Positions 27,929 through 38,578 are shown, numbered from the stretch's first letter. The stretch: DNA of 64,000 bases from Microbacterium elymi (GCF_021582895.2 NZ_CP091139.2:248001-312000), one strand, 5' to 3'. Numbers and translations are program-made. Notes: a model not told the origin generated them from the sequence alone.

Positions 27929-27966
27929 CGCCGCGAGCGTGCACGCTCCCTGGCGGCGCGCACACG

Positions 27967-27998
27967 ACGAAGGCCCTCGCCTTCGCGAGGGCCTTCGT
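27967..27998. terminator. Bidirectional hairpin terminator between SDR gene and tRNA-fMet
   Basis: Arms ACGAAGGCCCTCGC (27967-27980) and GCGAGGGCCTTCGT (27985-27998) pair over 14 bases with a CTTC loop. It separates convergent transcripts: the SDR gene (+) and the initiator tRNA gene (-). Confidence 0.85.
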
Positions 27999-28004
27999 CA
28001 TCTG

Positions 28005-28078
28005 TTGCGGGGGCAGGATTTGAACCTACGACCTCTGGGTTATGAGCCCAGCGAGCTACCGAACTGCTCCACCCCGCG
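28005..28078 (-). tRNA. Initiator tRNA-Met (anticodon CAU)
   Basis: Read on the minus strand, CGCGGGG pairs with CCCCGCA except for a C1-A72 mismatch. The anticodon stem CTGGG/CCCAG brings three G-C pairs next to the loop, and CTCATAA holds the CAU anticodon. These two traits distinguish the initiator from elongator Met tRNA. The T loop TTCAAAT is standard. CCA is not encoded. Confidence 0.93.
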
Positions 28079-28147
28079 GCACGTCATCAGCTTCAGCATG
28101 CCCGCGGGCCGGGATCGAATCCGACAGCGCCCGTCGGCGGGCGCCGG

Positions 28148-31060
28148 CTACTTGTCTCCGGACAGCTCGCAGCGTGTTCAGAGCGTCCGTGAGGCGTGCA
28201 TCCGCCACGCCGTACGCCGTCCAGTCGCCGGCCTTCATCGCGGCGTCGCGGTCCATCATCGCCTGCTGCGCCTCGTGCAGTGCGGCCTGGAACGCGACCG
28301 AGGTGTCCGTGCCGGTACCGCCTCCGCCACCGGTCGAGCCGCCCCCGTCTCGGACGGACTCGGGTTGGGCGACGGCGTCACATTGCTGTCGCCGGTGTTG
28401 GCGCCCGAGTCGCCGCCGAACAGGGTGTCCAGCGCCTCGCCGAGGGTGTTCTCGAAGGCGACCTTGTCGCCGAAGGCGACCAGCACCTTCTGCAGCGTGG
28501 GCAGCTTCGTCTGTCCGGAGGACTGGACGAACACCGGCTGGACGTAGAGCAGACCGCCCCCGACGGGCAGCGTCAGCAGGTTGCCCGGGAGCACCTGGGA
28601 CTGCCCCTGCTTGAGCAGGTTGATGAACGAGGAGACGGCCGGCTGCGCATCGAAGTTGTTCTGCACCTGGCCGGGACCGGGCACGGGAGTGTCGGCGCTG
28701 ATCTCCAGCATCCGCAGCTTGCCGTAGTCGGCGTCCTTCACGCCCGCCTTGTCACCGGCGTTCGAATCGACGGCGAGATACCCCATCAGCACATTCCGCG
28801 ACGAGCTCTCCGCATTCGATTCGGGGATGAAGCTGGTGAACATCGAATACTCGGCGCTGTCCTGGCCGGGCATCTTCATCGACAGGTAGTACGGCGGCTG
28901 CAGCTGCTCCTTGTCCTGCGGGTCCGGCGGGGTGACCCACTTGTTGTCGCTGCGGTAGAACGACTGCGCGTCGTTCACGTGGTACGTGCCCAGCACCGAG
29001 CGCTGCACCTTGAAGAGATCGGTCGGGTAGCGCACGTGGCTCATCAGATCGGCGCTCATCTGCGAGACCGGCTTGACCGTGGTCGGATAGACCTTCTCCC
29101 AGGTCTTCAGCACCGGATCTTCGGCATCCCACGCGTAGAGGGTCACGTGCCCGTCGTAGGCGTCGACCGTGGCCTTCACCGAGTTGCGGATGTAGTTGAT
29201 GTCATCCATGGTGATCGTCGGCGTCGAGGTCGACGAATCGGTGATCGCCTTGGACAGGCTCGTCGTGTGCGAGTACGGGTAGTCGGCGCTGGTGGTGTAG
29301 CCGTCCACCACCCACACGATGTGGCCGTCCACCACGGTCGGGTACGGGTCGCCGTCCAGCGTCAGATAGGGCGCCGCCTTGTGCACCCGGGTCAGCGGAT
29401 CCCGGTCGTACAGGATCTGCGATTCGGGGTTGATGCTGTCCGAGAACAGGATCTGCTCCGATTGGAACTTCAGGGCGTACACCAGCCGGTTGAACCAGGT
29501 GCCGATGTTCGGCCCGCCGTCGCCGGAGAACGTGGTCTTGACCTCGTTCGATCCCTCGTCACTGCCGGCGAGGTAGTCCAGCTCCATCGGGTCGGTGCCC
29601 TTGGCCGCGCCCACGATGGAGTACTGCGGCGAGTGCTCGCCGAAGTAGACCCGGGGCTGGTAGTTCTCGTCGGTGAGGAATCCGGTCGAGGGGATGCCGC
29701 GCTCCAGGAACACCGGCTTGCCGTCGCTGGTGCGCGCATTGCCCTTGGCCACCACGAGGCCGTAGCCGTGGGTGTAGATCTGGGTGGTGTTCTGCCATGT
29801 CGCGTTCGCGCCCAGGGCGTTCAGGTTCAGTTCGCGCACCGACATCACGGAGTCCTGGGAGGTGCCGTCCAGGTCGTAGCGGTCCACGTCCAGCGGGTTG
29901 TTGAACTGGTAGTAGGACCGGTACTGCTCGAGCTGCTGGACGGTGGGCCCGATGATCGCCGGGTCCATGATCCGGATCTGCGCGGTGGTGTCGGCATCCG
30001 CGCGCAGCTGTCCCTTGGTGGCATCGGTCTTGGCGGCGAAGTTCGTCGTCTCCATGTCGTCGATGCCGTACGCGGTCTTGGTGGCGTCGATGTTGCGCTG
30101 GTAGTACGTCTTCTCCAGCGTGAGCTGGTTCGGCTTGACGCTGACCACGTTGACGACCCACGGGTAGGCCATGCCGACCACGATCGCCGAGACGATCAGC
30201 AGCGCGGTCGCGATCAGCGGGTAGCGCCAGTGCCCGATGATCGCGGTCACGAAGAACAGCACGGCCACGATCGCGGCCACGATCGCCAGGATCACCTGCC
30301 CGGGGATGACGGCGTTGACCTCGGTGTAGCCCGGCCCGGTGATCAGGCCGTTCTCGGACACCATGGTCTTGTACCGGTCCAGCCACAGGCTGGCCGCCTG
30401 CACCAGGAGGTAGATGCCGGCCAGGACGGCGAACTGGATGCGCGCGGACTTCGAGATCCGCAGCTCCCGCTGCGCGATCCGGACCGAGCCGTACAGGTAC
30501 GCCACGACGGCCGAGACGAGCAGGCAGATCAGCAGCACGGCCGAGGTGAACCCGAGCAGCGTGCTGTAGAACGGCAGCGCGAACATGTAGAACCCGGTGT
30601 CCAGGTGGAACTGCGGGTCGGTGACCGAGGTGGACACCCCGTTCAGCCACAGCGCGGTGGTCTCCCACTGGGTGGATGCCGCGAATCCGGCGAAGAACCC
30701 GAAGAAGATCGGGATCCCCCACATGGCGAGGCGCCGCAGCGGCTCGACCACCTCCTGGTAGCGGTCCAGCTGCGCGCTCAGTCGCGCGTACACCGGGCGC
30801 AGGCGGTACGCCAGCTGGATGCACAGCCAGACGGGCACCGCCATCCCCAGGAACCCGATCGCGAACATCGCCACGCGGGCCAGCCACTGCGTCGTCAGCA
30901 CGCCCGAGAAGCCGAGCTGTTCGTACCAGAGCCAGTCGGTGTACAGGTTCGCGAAGATGAAGAACGCCACCACCAGGGCTGCGATGATGACGAGCGAGAT
31001 GGCGATGACGCGCCGCGAACGGTGGGGCGTGGCCGGTGCGGGGGCTTCGTTGGTGGTCAC
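28148..31060 (-). CDS. UPF0182 family large membrane protein, frameshifted at C-terminus
   Basis: The reconstructed protein of about 970 residues belongs to UPF0182 (Rv3193c family). Seven or so transmembrane helices occupy residues 1-330, followed by a large extracytoplasmic domain with TNFAAKTDATKGQL, RVYFGEHSPQYSIVG, SQILYDRDPLTRVHKAAPYLTLDGDPYP and VHKLAL-like segments, and an acidic, Ser/Gly/Thr-rich linker near the end. Its function is unknown. A G is lost from a six-G run near 28348, and a G is inserted near 28168 (GCAGC read as GCGAGC). Correcting both gives an ending of QLSGDK, clear of the tRNA gene. It lies beside the PDZ/Lon-like gene as in mycobacteria. Confidence 0.9.
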
Positions 31061-31136
31061 CCGATCATCCTAGGCGGGACCGGGTATGCGTGAGCCGAGT
31101 GTCCCCGGACAGCCGCATCCCGGGACCCGAACGCCG

Positions 31137-32262
31137 TCACTTCGCGGCGCAGGTGGGCAGCGCGCCGAGATCTCCGCCGTGATCGAGCGCGTCCAGGACG
31201 GCGAGAGAGTCCTCCAGCGTCTTCACGGAGAACACGCGCAAGCCCCGACGGGACGTGACCGGCGACCTCGTCGCAGTTGGACGCGGGCGCCAGGAAGTAC
31301 CGCGCCCCGGCATCCTTGGCCCCGTAGAGCTTCTGCCGGATGCCGCCGATGGGACCCACGTCGCCGTCCGCGTCGATCGTGCCCGTGCCGGCGACATCCT
31401 TCCCGCCGTTCAGATACCCCGGCGTGAGGGTGTCGATGATGCCCAGCGAGAACATCATCCCGGCCGACGGACCGCCCACGTTGTTCAGCTGGATGGTGAC
31501 ATCGATCGGGAAGTCGAAGTCGGTGACCAGGGTCACGCCGATGATCCACGAGGTCTTCCCGTCAGTGGTCTGCTGGGTCGGCGTGACCGACACCTGTTCG
31601 CGCCGCCCGTCCCGCTCGATCGACAGCAGGACCGCCCTGCCGGCAGCCTTGTCGATCACCGCGCGCAGCGTGTCCACGTCGGTGACCGCGGTACCGTCCG
31701 CCGCCGTGATGACGTCCCCCGTGCGCAGAGTGCCGTCGGCCGGAGCGCCGTCGATCACCGAGTAGACCGTGAGCTTGGGCGTCACCTTGTAGCCGAGATG
31801 GGTGAGCGCGGCGGCCGTGGCCTCCTTCTGCGAGTCCACCATCATCTCGGTCGACTGCTGCTCGCGCTCAGTCGAGGACTGACCGGCGGGGAACACCGCG
31901 TCCAGCGGGAGCACCGCCCGGGAGGGATCGAGCCACGCCGCCGCCAGCTCGAGCCAGGAGGGCGTCCGCTCACGATTGCCGACCGTCTCCACCGTCAGCA
32001 GGTCGAGCGTCCCGCTGGTCGGATAGGTCTTCGCACCGTCCACGGCGATCAGCGGCACCTTCTCGCCGTTCGCGGCGGCCGAGGTGCCGAGCGTGTTGAA
32101 CACCGGGCCGGGCCGCTGGATGACGTATGCGGTCGGCAGGAACGTCAGCACCAGCAGCACGACCAGGGCCACGGTCAGGGACCAGATGCCGATCGCGGCG
32201 CCGCGGGGCCGCGTGCGGCGGGGCCGGGGGGTGATCGTCACGTCCTCGTCGAACAGCGCCAC
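31137..32262 (-). CDS. PDZ and Lon (S16) protease-like membrane protein, YlbL family, frameshifted
   Basis: The reconstructed protein of about 374 residues has one N-terminal transmembrane helix (about 25-48), a PDZ domain (about 165-230, GAPADGTLRTGDVITAADG) and a C-terminal S16 Lon-type protease domain with the nucleophile Ser in NNVGGPSAGMMFSLG and the Lys in IRQKLYGAKDAGA. It acts outside the cytoplasm and resembles Rv3194c/YlbL. One T is inserted near 31237, GCGCAGC read as GCGCAAGC on the plus strand; removing it restores a C-terminus ending GDLGALPTCAAK. The GTG start is divergent from the metalloprotease gene. Confidence 0.92.
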
Positions 32263-32388
32263 AGATGACCTTCCGAGTCCCGTCGTTCGCGACCGGCGTA
32301 CGAGTGACGTCCATTCGGCCGGGGATCGCTGTGATCCGTGCGACTAGCGTAGAACCACACCCGGACTCCCTGCTGAAAGGCGGCTGAA

Positions 32389-33809
32389 GTGGCAGATGAC
32401 GACCGCAGCCCGGAAGACGACTTCCAGGAGCTTGCCGGCAGCTGTTCGGCGGCGCCGGCGACGGACCGGACCCCGAGCAGCTCGAGCAGATGCGCGCCCT
32501 CGGCATCGACCCGGCGATGATGCAGAACATGATGCGCCAGCTGCAGAGTGCGTTCAGCAGCGGCACCGACGACGGCGCGATCTCGTGGGAGCCGGCCCGG
32601 CGCCAGGCCCTGCATATCGCCAATCAGAGCGATCTGGGCGTGACCACGGGTCAGCGCGGCGAGTTCGACCAGGCGTTCGCCCTGGCCACCCTGTGGCTCG
32701 GCGAGGCCACCGCCATCTCGGATCTCGCGGTGCCACCGCGGGCGATCACACGCGGCGGATGGGTGGAGGCGACCCTCCCGGTCTGGCAGGAGCTGGCCGA
32801 ACCGGTCGCCACGAGCATCGCGGACGCGCTCACCGGCGCGCTGCGTACGCAGGCGCCGGAGGAGATCGCAAGCTGATCCAGGGCGCCGGGCGCGTGATGC
32901 GCACGATCGGCGGTGGCCTGTTCGCCACGCAGCTGGGGCAGGTGCTCGGGCAGCTCTCGCTGCAGGTGGTCTCGGGCGGGGATGTCGGCATCCCGGTCAT
33001 GCCCGCCGGTGAAGCGGTGATCCTGCCGCAGAACTTCGCCGACTTCGGCCGAGATCTGGAAGTGCCGGAGGATCAGCTGGCGCTGTACCTGGCCACGCGC
33101 GAGCTGGCGCACGCGCGACTGTTCCGGCACGCGAAGTGGCTGCGGCTTGCAGGCGATCGCCCAGGTGGGCGAGTTCGCGCGGGGCGTGCACGTGGACACC
33201 GACGCCCTGGAGGACCTCGCCTCGCGCTTCGATCCGTCCAACCCGGAGGAGCTGCGCGACGCCCTGCAGAGCGGTGCGCGCTGCCGGCGCGCACCGACGC
33301 CCAGACGGCGGCGCTCGCGGCTGGAGAACCTGCTGGCCCTGGTCGAGGGCTGGGTGGACGTGGTGACCGCGGATGCCACCGGGCGCCTCCCCTCGGCGGC
33401 CCGGATCGCGGAGGCGGTCCGCCGCCGCCGGGCGGTGGGCGGACCGGCCGAGAAGGCGCTGGGATCCCTCGTGGGCCTCGAGCTGCGTCCGCGCCGCATG
33501 CGCGAGGCGGCGGCGATGTGGCGGGCGGTCACGGACGCGGTCGGCGTGGCGGCCCGGGACGCCCTGTGGGACTACCCGGACCTCATGCCCGAGGCATCCG
33601 ACATCGACGACCCGTCGACCCTCATCTCGCGCCTGCAGGCGCGAGCCCGCGGCGAGGCGCCGCCGCGGGACGAGATGGACGACGCGCTGGACGCCCTGCT
33701 GCGCGGCGAGACGCCCCAGGCAGAAGGCGACGAGCCGGCCGGCGACGACCGGTCAGGTGACGGCGACGATGACGAGGGAGACGCCCCGGAGGACCCCCGG
33801 CCGGTCTGA
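32389..33809 (+). CDS. DUF2342 zinc-dependent metalloprotease-like protein, frameshifted
   Basis: The reconstructed protein of about 472 residues belongs to the family annotated as zinc-dependent metalloprotease or F420 biosynthesis-associated protein (Rv3195-like). It has the N-terminal FQELRQLFGGAG, WEPARRQALHIA, FATQLGQVLGQLSLQVVSGGDVGIPVMP and the ATRELAHARLFRHAKWL motif, in which the H(R)xxH-like cluster replaces a strict HExxH. Errors occur near 32443 (two inserted bases), 32872 (one lost) and 33149 (GCTGC read as GCTTGC). A further compensated +2/-2 stretch near 33284-33330 garbles about 15 residues. The tail is acidic. Protease activity is not proven by these motifs. Confidence 0.85.
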
Positions 33810-33840
33810 ACCTCACTCCGGCCCGACCCGTTCCATCGTT

Positions 33841-33889
33841 TCCTCCCCAGGCACGCGGAAGACGCCGATCCGCGCGGGCTCCTGTGGAA
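33841..33889 (+). promoter_or_regulatory. Bipartite TCCTCCCCA / CTGTGGAA element, copy C
   Basis: TCCTCCCCA (33841-33849) is followed after 32 bases by CTGTGGAA (33882-33889), the box in inverted orientation and about one helical turn further than in copies A and B. CACAAT (33917-33922) is 67 bases from TCCTCCCCA and six bases before the ATG at 33929. Confidence 0.5.
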
Positions 33890-33928
33890 AGTCGCAACAC
33901 GCCGCGATGCTGGGCGCACAATCGGGTC

Positions 33929-34795
33929 ATGCTCGTCCTGGATCCCGCGAAGCCCCCGCTCTGGCGCACGTGTGACACGCTCCAGTTCGGGACGGATGCC
34001 GCGGCCGTCCTGAACGAGCCGGCGGCGTGGGAGCAGCGGATGGTCGCCGAACTCGCCCGTGGCATCCCCGAGGGTGCGCTGGAGCCGGTGGCCGTCGCCC
34101 TCGGCGGCACGCCCTCCGGGGCGCGGATGCTGCTGCGGCGCCTGGACGGCGCCCTGCTGCACACCCTGCCTCCCCCGACGATCACGGCGGCGGTGCAGGC
34201 GGCCGCGGGGGTGCCGGCGGCGACGGCCGGCGAGGTGGCCCGGGCGCTGGCAGCGGCCGGCGTTCAGATGACCGGGGCGGGACCGGCCACGACCGGCAGC
34301 GTCGTCGTCCTGGTCGGCGCGCACGTCACCGACCCGTGGGCGGCTGCCGCGCTCCTGCGCGATGACGTCCCGCATCTGCCGGTGGTGTTCGACGGCCGCA
34401 CCGTCACGGTCGGTCCGCTCGTGCGGCCGGGCCGCACCGGGTGCCTCATGTGCGTGGAGGCCGAGCGTGCCGAGCGCGACCCGGCGTGGCCCGCACTGGC
34501 GTCGCAGCTGCTGGCGGCGCCGCTGCCGGACGTCGGGGCGGCGCTCGCGCTGGAGGCCGGACTGGTGGCGGCGCGTCTGCTCAGCGAGTCCGGCGAACCG
34601 GGGAGCTCCCGGTCTTCGATGTCGGGGCATTCCGTGACCCTGTGCGCCGATTCGCCGCGCCGGTCGTGGCACGTGCATCGACCGCAGGCAGGGTGCGGCT
34701 GCCGATCTCCTGCAGGAACCGCGACGGGACGCGCTCTGCACGACCCGATCCGCCCCGCGACCACGACACGGACAGCGTTCGCGCGGCCCGCGTGA
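33929..34795 (+). CDS. Cys-rich cyclodehydratase-like (TOMM precursor-binding type) protein
   Basis: This 288-residue protein is intact. Its second half has the RPGRTGCLMCVEAERAERD segment (CxxC at about 172-175) and a final AGCGC pair, a four-Cys zinc-knuckle layout seen in ocin-ThiF/SagC-like cyclodehydratase partners; the ATP-binding Gly motif of true E1 enzymes is not seen. In actinobacteria a protein of this kind occupies the same place between the DUF2342 gene and uvrD2 (Rv3196 position). No peptide precursor or other TOMM gene is nearby, so a role in peptide modification is doubtful. Its last 215 bases overlap the convergent uvrD2 frame. Confidence 0.6.
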   Translation: MLVLDPAKPPLWRTCDTLQFGTDAAAVLNEPAAWEQRMVAELARGIPEGALEPVAVALGGTPSGARMLLRRLDGALLHTLPPPTITAAVQAAAGVPAATAGEVARALAAAGVQMTGAGPATTGSVVVLVGAHVTDPWAAAALLRDDVPHLPVVFDGRTVTVGPLVRPGRTGCLMCVEAERAERDPAWPALASQLLAAPLPDVGAALALEAGLVAARLLSESGEPGSSRSSMSGHSVTLCADSPRRSWHVHRPQAGCGCRSPAGTATGRALHDPIRPATTTRTAFARPA

Positions 34796-36373
34796 TCCCC
34801 ACATAGGCCAGCCGGCGCTCCTCGTCCACCTGCTCGAAGGTGGTGGCGTACGAGATCGGCAGCAGCCCCTCCGCCACGCCGAGCAGGTGCACGTGGTCCC
34901 ACTCCAGCCCCTTGGCGGCGTGCAGGGTCGCCAGGGTCACGGTGCGCATGGCCGGCTCGTGCTGGTCCTTGGCCCGTCCCATCAGCTCGTCGGTGAACGC
35001 ACGCAGGGTCGTGCCGTCGGCGGCCTCCTCGGCCAGGCGGAGCAAGCGCTCGGCGCGCCTCCCATCCGTCTCGCACGGCGCCCCCGGCCGGGGGCGGATC
35101 CTCGCTCATGCCCAGCGAGCGCAGCACATCGCGGACGGCGTCGACCAGTCCCCCGTCCACCGGGGCGACCGAGGCGCCGCGCAGCGCGAGGACCGCCTGG
35201 CGCACCTCCGGCATGTCGAAGAAGCGCCGTCCGCCCATCACCGTCGCCGCGATCTGCTCATCGGCGAGTGCGCCGAGCAGCTCGGCCGACTGCGCGTGCG
35301 CCCGATACAGCACCGCGATCGTCCGCGGATCGATGCCCGACCGCACCTGCGCAGCGATCGCGGCGGCGACCCCGCGCGCCTCGGTCGCGTCATCCGGATA
35401 CCCGGTCACCGTGGGGACCACCCCGGGCTCCGCGTCGCCGGGCGACGCCGGCGGGTGCAGCGTCAGCGCTCCGGGACGACCGCGCATCAGCTCGTTCGCC
35501 ACGGCGAGGATGCCGGGGGCCGACCGGTAGCTGGTCTGCAGGCGGATCACGCGCGCATCCGGATGCCGCTTCTCGAAGTCGATCAGATACGAGGCGTCGG
35601 CGCCGGCGAAGGAGTAGATCGTCTGGCTCGCGTCACCGACCACGCACAGGTCGCGGCGGTCCCCCAGCCACAGCTCGAGCAGGCGATGCTCGAGCGGCGA
35701 GACGTCCTGGAACTCGTCCACGGTGAAATGCCGGTACTGCTCGCGCACCGCCACCGCCACGCGCGGCTCGGCCTCCAGCATCCCCGCGCACGCCAGCAGG
35801 ACGTCTTCGAAGTCCAGCTGTCGTCGCTCGTCCTTGAGCTTCTCGTAGGCGCGCTGCAGGTCCAGCGTGCGCTCCAGGCCGAGACGGGCCACACCCTGCG
35901 GGCGGGCCGCCGCATAGCCGTCGATGGACAGCATGCCGACCTTGCGCCATTCGATCTCGGACGCGAGATCGCGCAGGGTGGCGGTGTCGGGCCGCATCCC
36001 CAGCCCATCGGCGGCGTGGGCGAGGAGGCGAACCTTGTTGTCGACGATGGCCGGGGCCGTGTCGCCGGCCACCGTCGGCCAGAAGAAGTTCAGCTTGCGC
36101 GAGCGCGGCCGCGTGGAACGTCCGGGCGGACACGCCCACCACTCCCAGCGCCCGGAGTCGCCCCCGCATCTCCCCCGCGGCCTTCGCGGTGAACGTCACC
36201 GCCATGACCCGGCTCGGAGAGTAGGCGCCGGTGTCCACGCCGTGGGCGATGCGGTGGGTGATCGCGCGGGTCTTGCCCGTGCCGGCGCCCGCCAGGACGC
36301 AGACCGGGCCGCGCAAGGCGGTCGCCGCCTCACGCTGCTGATCGTCCAGACCCTCCAGCGTCCTGTCGCTCAC
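34581..36373 (-). CDS. uvrD2: UvrD/PcrA-type DNA helicase (UvrD2), frameshifted
   Basis: The reconstructed protein of about 596 residues is a superfamily 1 3'-5' helicase. It has the Q motif LDDQQREAA, Walker [12 protein letters not shown], motif Ia [14 protein letters not shown], the DEFQDV Walker [14 protein letters not shown] (motif III), RLQTSYRS (IV), [15 protein letters not shown] (V) and [11 protein letters not shown] (VI). GCAGC-type insertions break the frame near 36093 and 35044. The gene begins with GTGA overlapping the nudC stop, and is part of a nudC-uvrD2 unit downstream of adnAB, as in mycobacteria. No HRDC domain follows motif VI. Its last codons overlap the opposite-strand Cys-rich gene. 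Confidence 0.93.
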
Positions 36374-37289
36374 GAACGCTCCGCGTGCCAATCCGAGATG
36401 AGCGCGTGGGCGATCGATGAGGGGCCGGGAAGGAGGATGCCGCTGCCGCCCTGCCCTCGTTCCAGAGCCTCGCCGATCTCGGCACGGGTGAACCAGCGCA
36501 CCGCGGCGATCTCGTCGCCGTCGGCGCGTGCCGCCGCGTCGTCCTGCACCCGCGCGTGGAAGCCGAGCATGAGCGAGCGCGGGTAGGGCCAGGCCTGCGA
36601 ACCGCCGTAGCGGACCTCACGCAGCCGGACCCCGGCCTCTTCGCGCAAGCTCACGTGCGACAGCGCCCTCGGCGGACTCGCCGGCTTCGACGAACCCGGC
36701 GAAGCAGGAGAACCGATTCGCGTCCCACAGCGCGTTGGACCCGAGCAGCAGTCGGTCGCCGTCCTCGCTGCCGACGGCGACGATGACCGCCGGATCGGTG
36801 CGCGGGAAGTGTTCGCGACCGCAGTCCGGGCAGGTGCGCGCCCAGCCGCCGGTGCTCACCGCGGTGCGGGCGCCGCAGCTCGGGCAGAAGGGAGAATCTC
36901 GCAGCCATCGCCCCAGGCTCACCGCCGTCACCAGCGCCGCCGCATCGGCGGCATCCAGTCCGCCGCCGATCACCCGCAGCGGTGCCCACGCTCCGTCGTC
37001 GGGATCGGGCGCGTCCGCCGCCCGCGCCGCCAGCAGCAGCGGCACGCCGGCCGCGGTGCGGCCGAGGAACGCCCAGAGCGCGTCCTCCGGGACTTCCTGC
37101 ACCCGTCGGTACCGCAGTCGCGTGCCGTCCTCGGCGAGGACCGCGCGATCCCCGCGGATAACGAGCACCCGCGCAGAGGGATCGCCGCGCAAGCCGGTCC
37201 AGCAGCCCGGGATCCGTCCGTTCCTCGGCGCTGCGGTCGAATCCGGGTCGGGCCAGGGCGGGAATCCGCCGGGCCGGCACTGCCGTCAT
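36370..37289 (-). CDS. nudC: NAD+ diphosphatase/decapping hydrolase NudC, frameshifted
   Basis: The reconstructed protein of about 305 residues hydrolyses NADH and NAD-capped RNA. The zinc ribbon is CPSC and CPDC, followed by [12 protein letters not shown]. The restored Nudix box reads [23 protein letters not shown], and the NudC-specific [14 protein letters not shown] motif follows. T insertions near 37191 and 36649, both GCGCAGC read as GCGCAAGC, break the gene, the second directly in the Nudix helix. GGAGG six bases before ATG 37289 supports the start. It overlaps uvrD2 by four bases (GTGA). Confidence 0.95.
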
Positions 37290-37339
37290 CGATACCTCCG
37301 TACAGGGCGTGGCGACCTGCCCTCCGACCGGGCCGGACC

Positions 37340-37345
37340 TACCCT
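37340..37345 (+). promoter_or_regulatory. -10 box of the phosphotransferase-like gene (leaderless)
   Basis: TACCCT is six bases before the ATG at 37352. Confidence 0.45.
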
Positions 37346-37351
37346 GGGGGC

Positions 37352-38578
37352 ATGGCACGCTCCCCTCTCACTCTAGCGGCGACGGTGACGGCGGCTCTGC
37401 CGTCGGCGTCGGTCGTGGGGGTGGCTCCCCTCACCGAGCACGATGCCGGCCGCTTCGACTCCGCCGTCGCCGACCTCGCCGACGGACGGCGCGTGGTGGT
37501 GCGCATCGCCGCCGACGACGACGCCGCCCAGGAGCTGACCGCGCAGGCGCGGGCACTGGCCGCGCTGACCTCCGGGGTCCGCTCGCTCGCTGCCGTTCCG
37601 CGCGCCCGAACTGCTCGGTCAGACCGTCGTGGACTCCCGCCCGGCGGTGGTCACCGACCACCTGGCCGGCTACCGGGTGGATGCCGCGCATGTGCCCGCC
37701 GGCCGTGGGGCCGCCGTCTCGCTCGGAGCGGCGATCGCGGCCATCCACGCCCTGCCCGAGTCGGTGGCGCGCACCGCCGGCCTGCCCGCCCTCTCGCCGG
37801 AGCAGGCCCGCGGCGAGGTGTCGCGCCTGCTGGACCGGGTCACCACCAGCCACCACGGCATCCCCGTCTCGCTGCTGTCCCGATGGAGCCGGGCCCTCGC
37901 AGAGGACCGCCTGTGGCGATTCGAATCGACCCTGTCGCTCGGCGGCGTCTCGGCCGACGCGTTCCTGATCGAGGACCGCGACGGGGTGCCGACAGTGACC
38001 GGTCTGCTCCCGTGGCACGGACTGCGCGAGGGCGACCCCGCCGCGGATCTGCGCTGGCTGTCCTCGGCCCCGGACGCAGCCGGCGACATCTACGCCGCGT
38101 ATCTGGCCGCCAGCGCGCGCACCCCGGACGAGTCGCTGCGGATCCGCGCACGGCTGTATGCCGAACTCGAGTTCGCGTCCTGGCGCTGCACGGTCACGAC
38201 GAGGGACGCGAGGACGTCATCGCCGACGCGGTGGCGCTGCTGGCGTCCCTGGCCGACACCGTCCTGGACGACGACCTGCTCGCCGAGGATGGGATGGACG
38301 TGGACGACGCCATCGCCCTGCTGGGGCGGATGCCGGATGCCGCGGCCCCGTCGGTGGACACCTCGCTGCACACCGACGCGTTCGACGCGGACGACTCGTC
38401 CTTCTTCACCGACACCGACCTGCGCGGCTCGGCCGCGCCGGAACCGGCCGTCGACCCGGACCGGACCGCCCCGCTGGACGTCTCGGACTGGGTCGGCCCG
38501 GCCGGCGACGCCGATGCGGTCGGCGAGGCGGATCGCGCATCCGAGGCCGCGCTGCGGCGGTGGGCGGCTTCGGAATAG
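37352..38578 (+). CDS. Aminoglycoside phosphotransferase-like (APH) family protein, frameshifted
   Basis: The reconstructed protein of about 408 residues resembles APH/macrolide phosphotransferase-fold kinases. The N-lobe has GRRVVVRIAADDDAAQEL, with a Lys/Arg position replaced, and GAAIAAIHALPES matches the family helix. The catalytic loop is degenerate: DRDGVPTVTGLLPWHGLREGDPAADLRWL has the second DP..D motif, but no clear HGD. The C-terminal 90 residues are acidic and low in complexity. It is probably a diverged kinase-like protein rather than a resistance enzyme. Frame errors lie near 37605 and 38176. It stands between nudC and adnB, where mycobacteria carry a channel gene. Confidence 0.7.
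   Translation: MARSPLTLAATVTAALPSASVVGVAPLTEHDAGRFDSAVADLADGRRVVVRIAADDDAAQELTAQARALAALTSGVRSLAAVPRARTARSDRRGLPPGGGHRPPGRLPGGCRACARRPWGRRLARSGDRGHPRPARVGGAHRRPARPLAGAGPRRGVAPAGPGHHQPPRHPRLAAVPMEPGPRRGPPVAIRIDPVARRRLGRRVPDRGPRRGADSDRSAPVARTARGRPRRGSALAVLGPGRSRRHLRRVSGRQRAHPGRVAADPRTAVCRTRVRVLALHGHDEGREDVIADAVALLASLADTVLDDDLLAEDGMDVDDAIALLGRMPDAAAPSVDTSLHTDAFDADDSSFFTDTDLRGSAAPEPAVDPDRTAPLDVSDWVGPAGDADAVGEADRASEAALRRWAASE

Noticed and set aside
28056..28150. UPF0182 frame continuing into the initiator tRNA gene
   Set aside because: With the GCGAGC insertion near 28168 corrected to GCAGC the frame stops at 28148, clear of the tRNA.
33929..34795. A RiPP/TOMM biosynthetic cluster
   Set aside because: No YcaO, precursor peptide, oxidase or transporter gene is adjacent.
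36374..36391. ATG start for uvrD2 at 36391
   Set aside because: GTG 36373 overlaps the nudC stop as GTGA and gives the usual N-terminus.
37352..38578. Antibiotic resistance phosphotransferase
   Set aside because: The catalytic HGD loop is not visible, and the gene sits in a housekeeping block; a diverged kinase-like protein is more likely.
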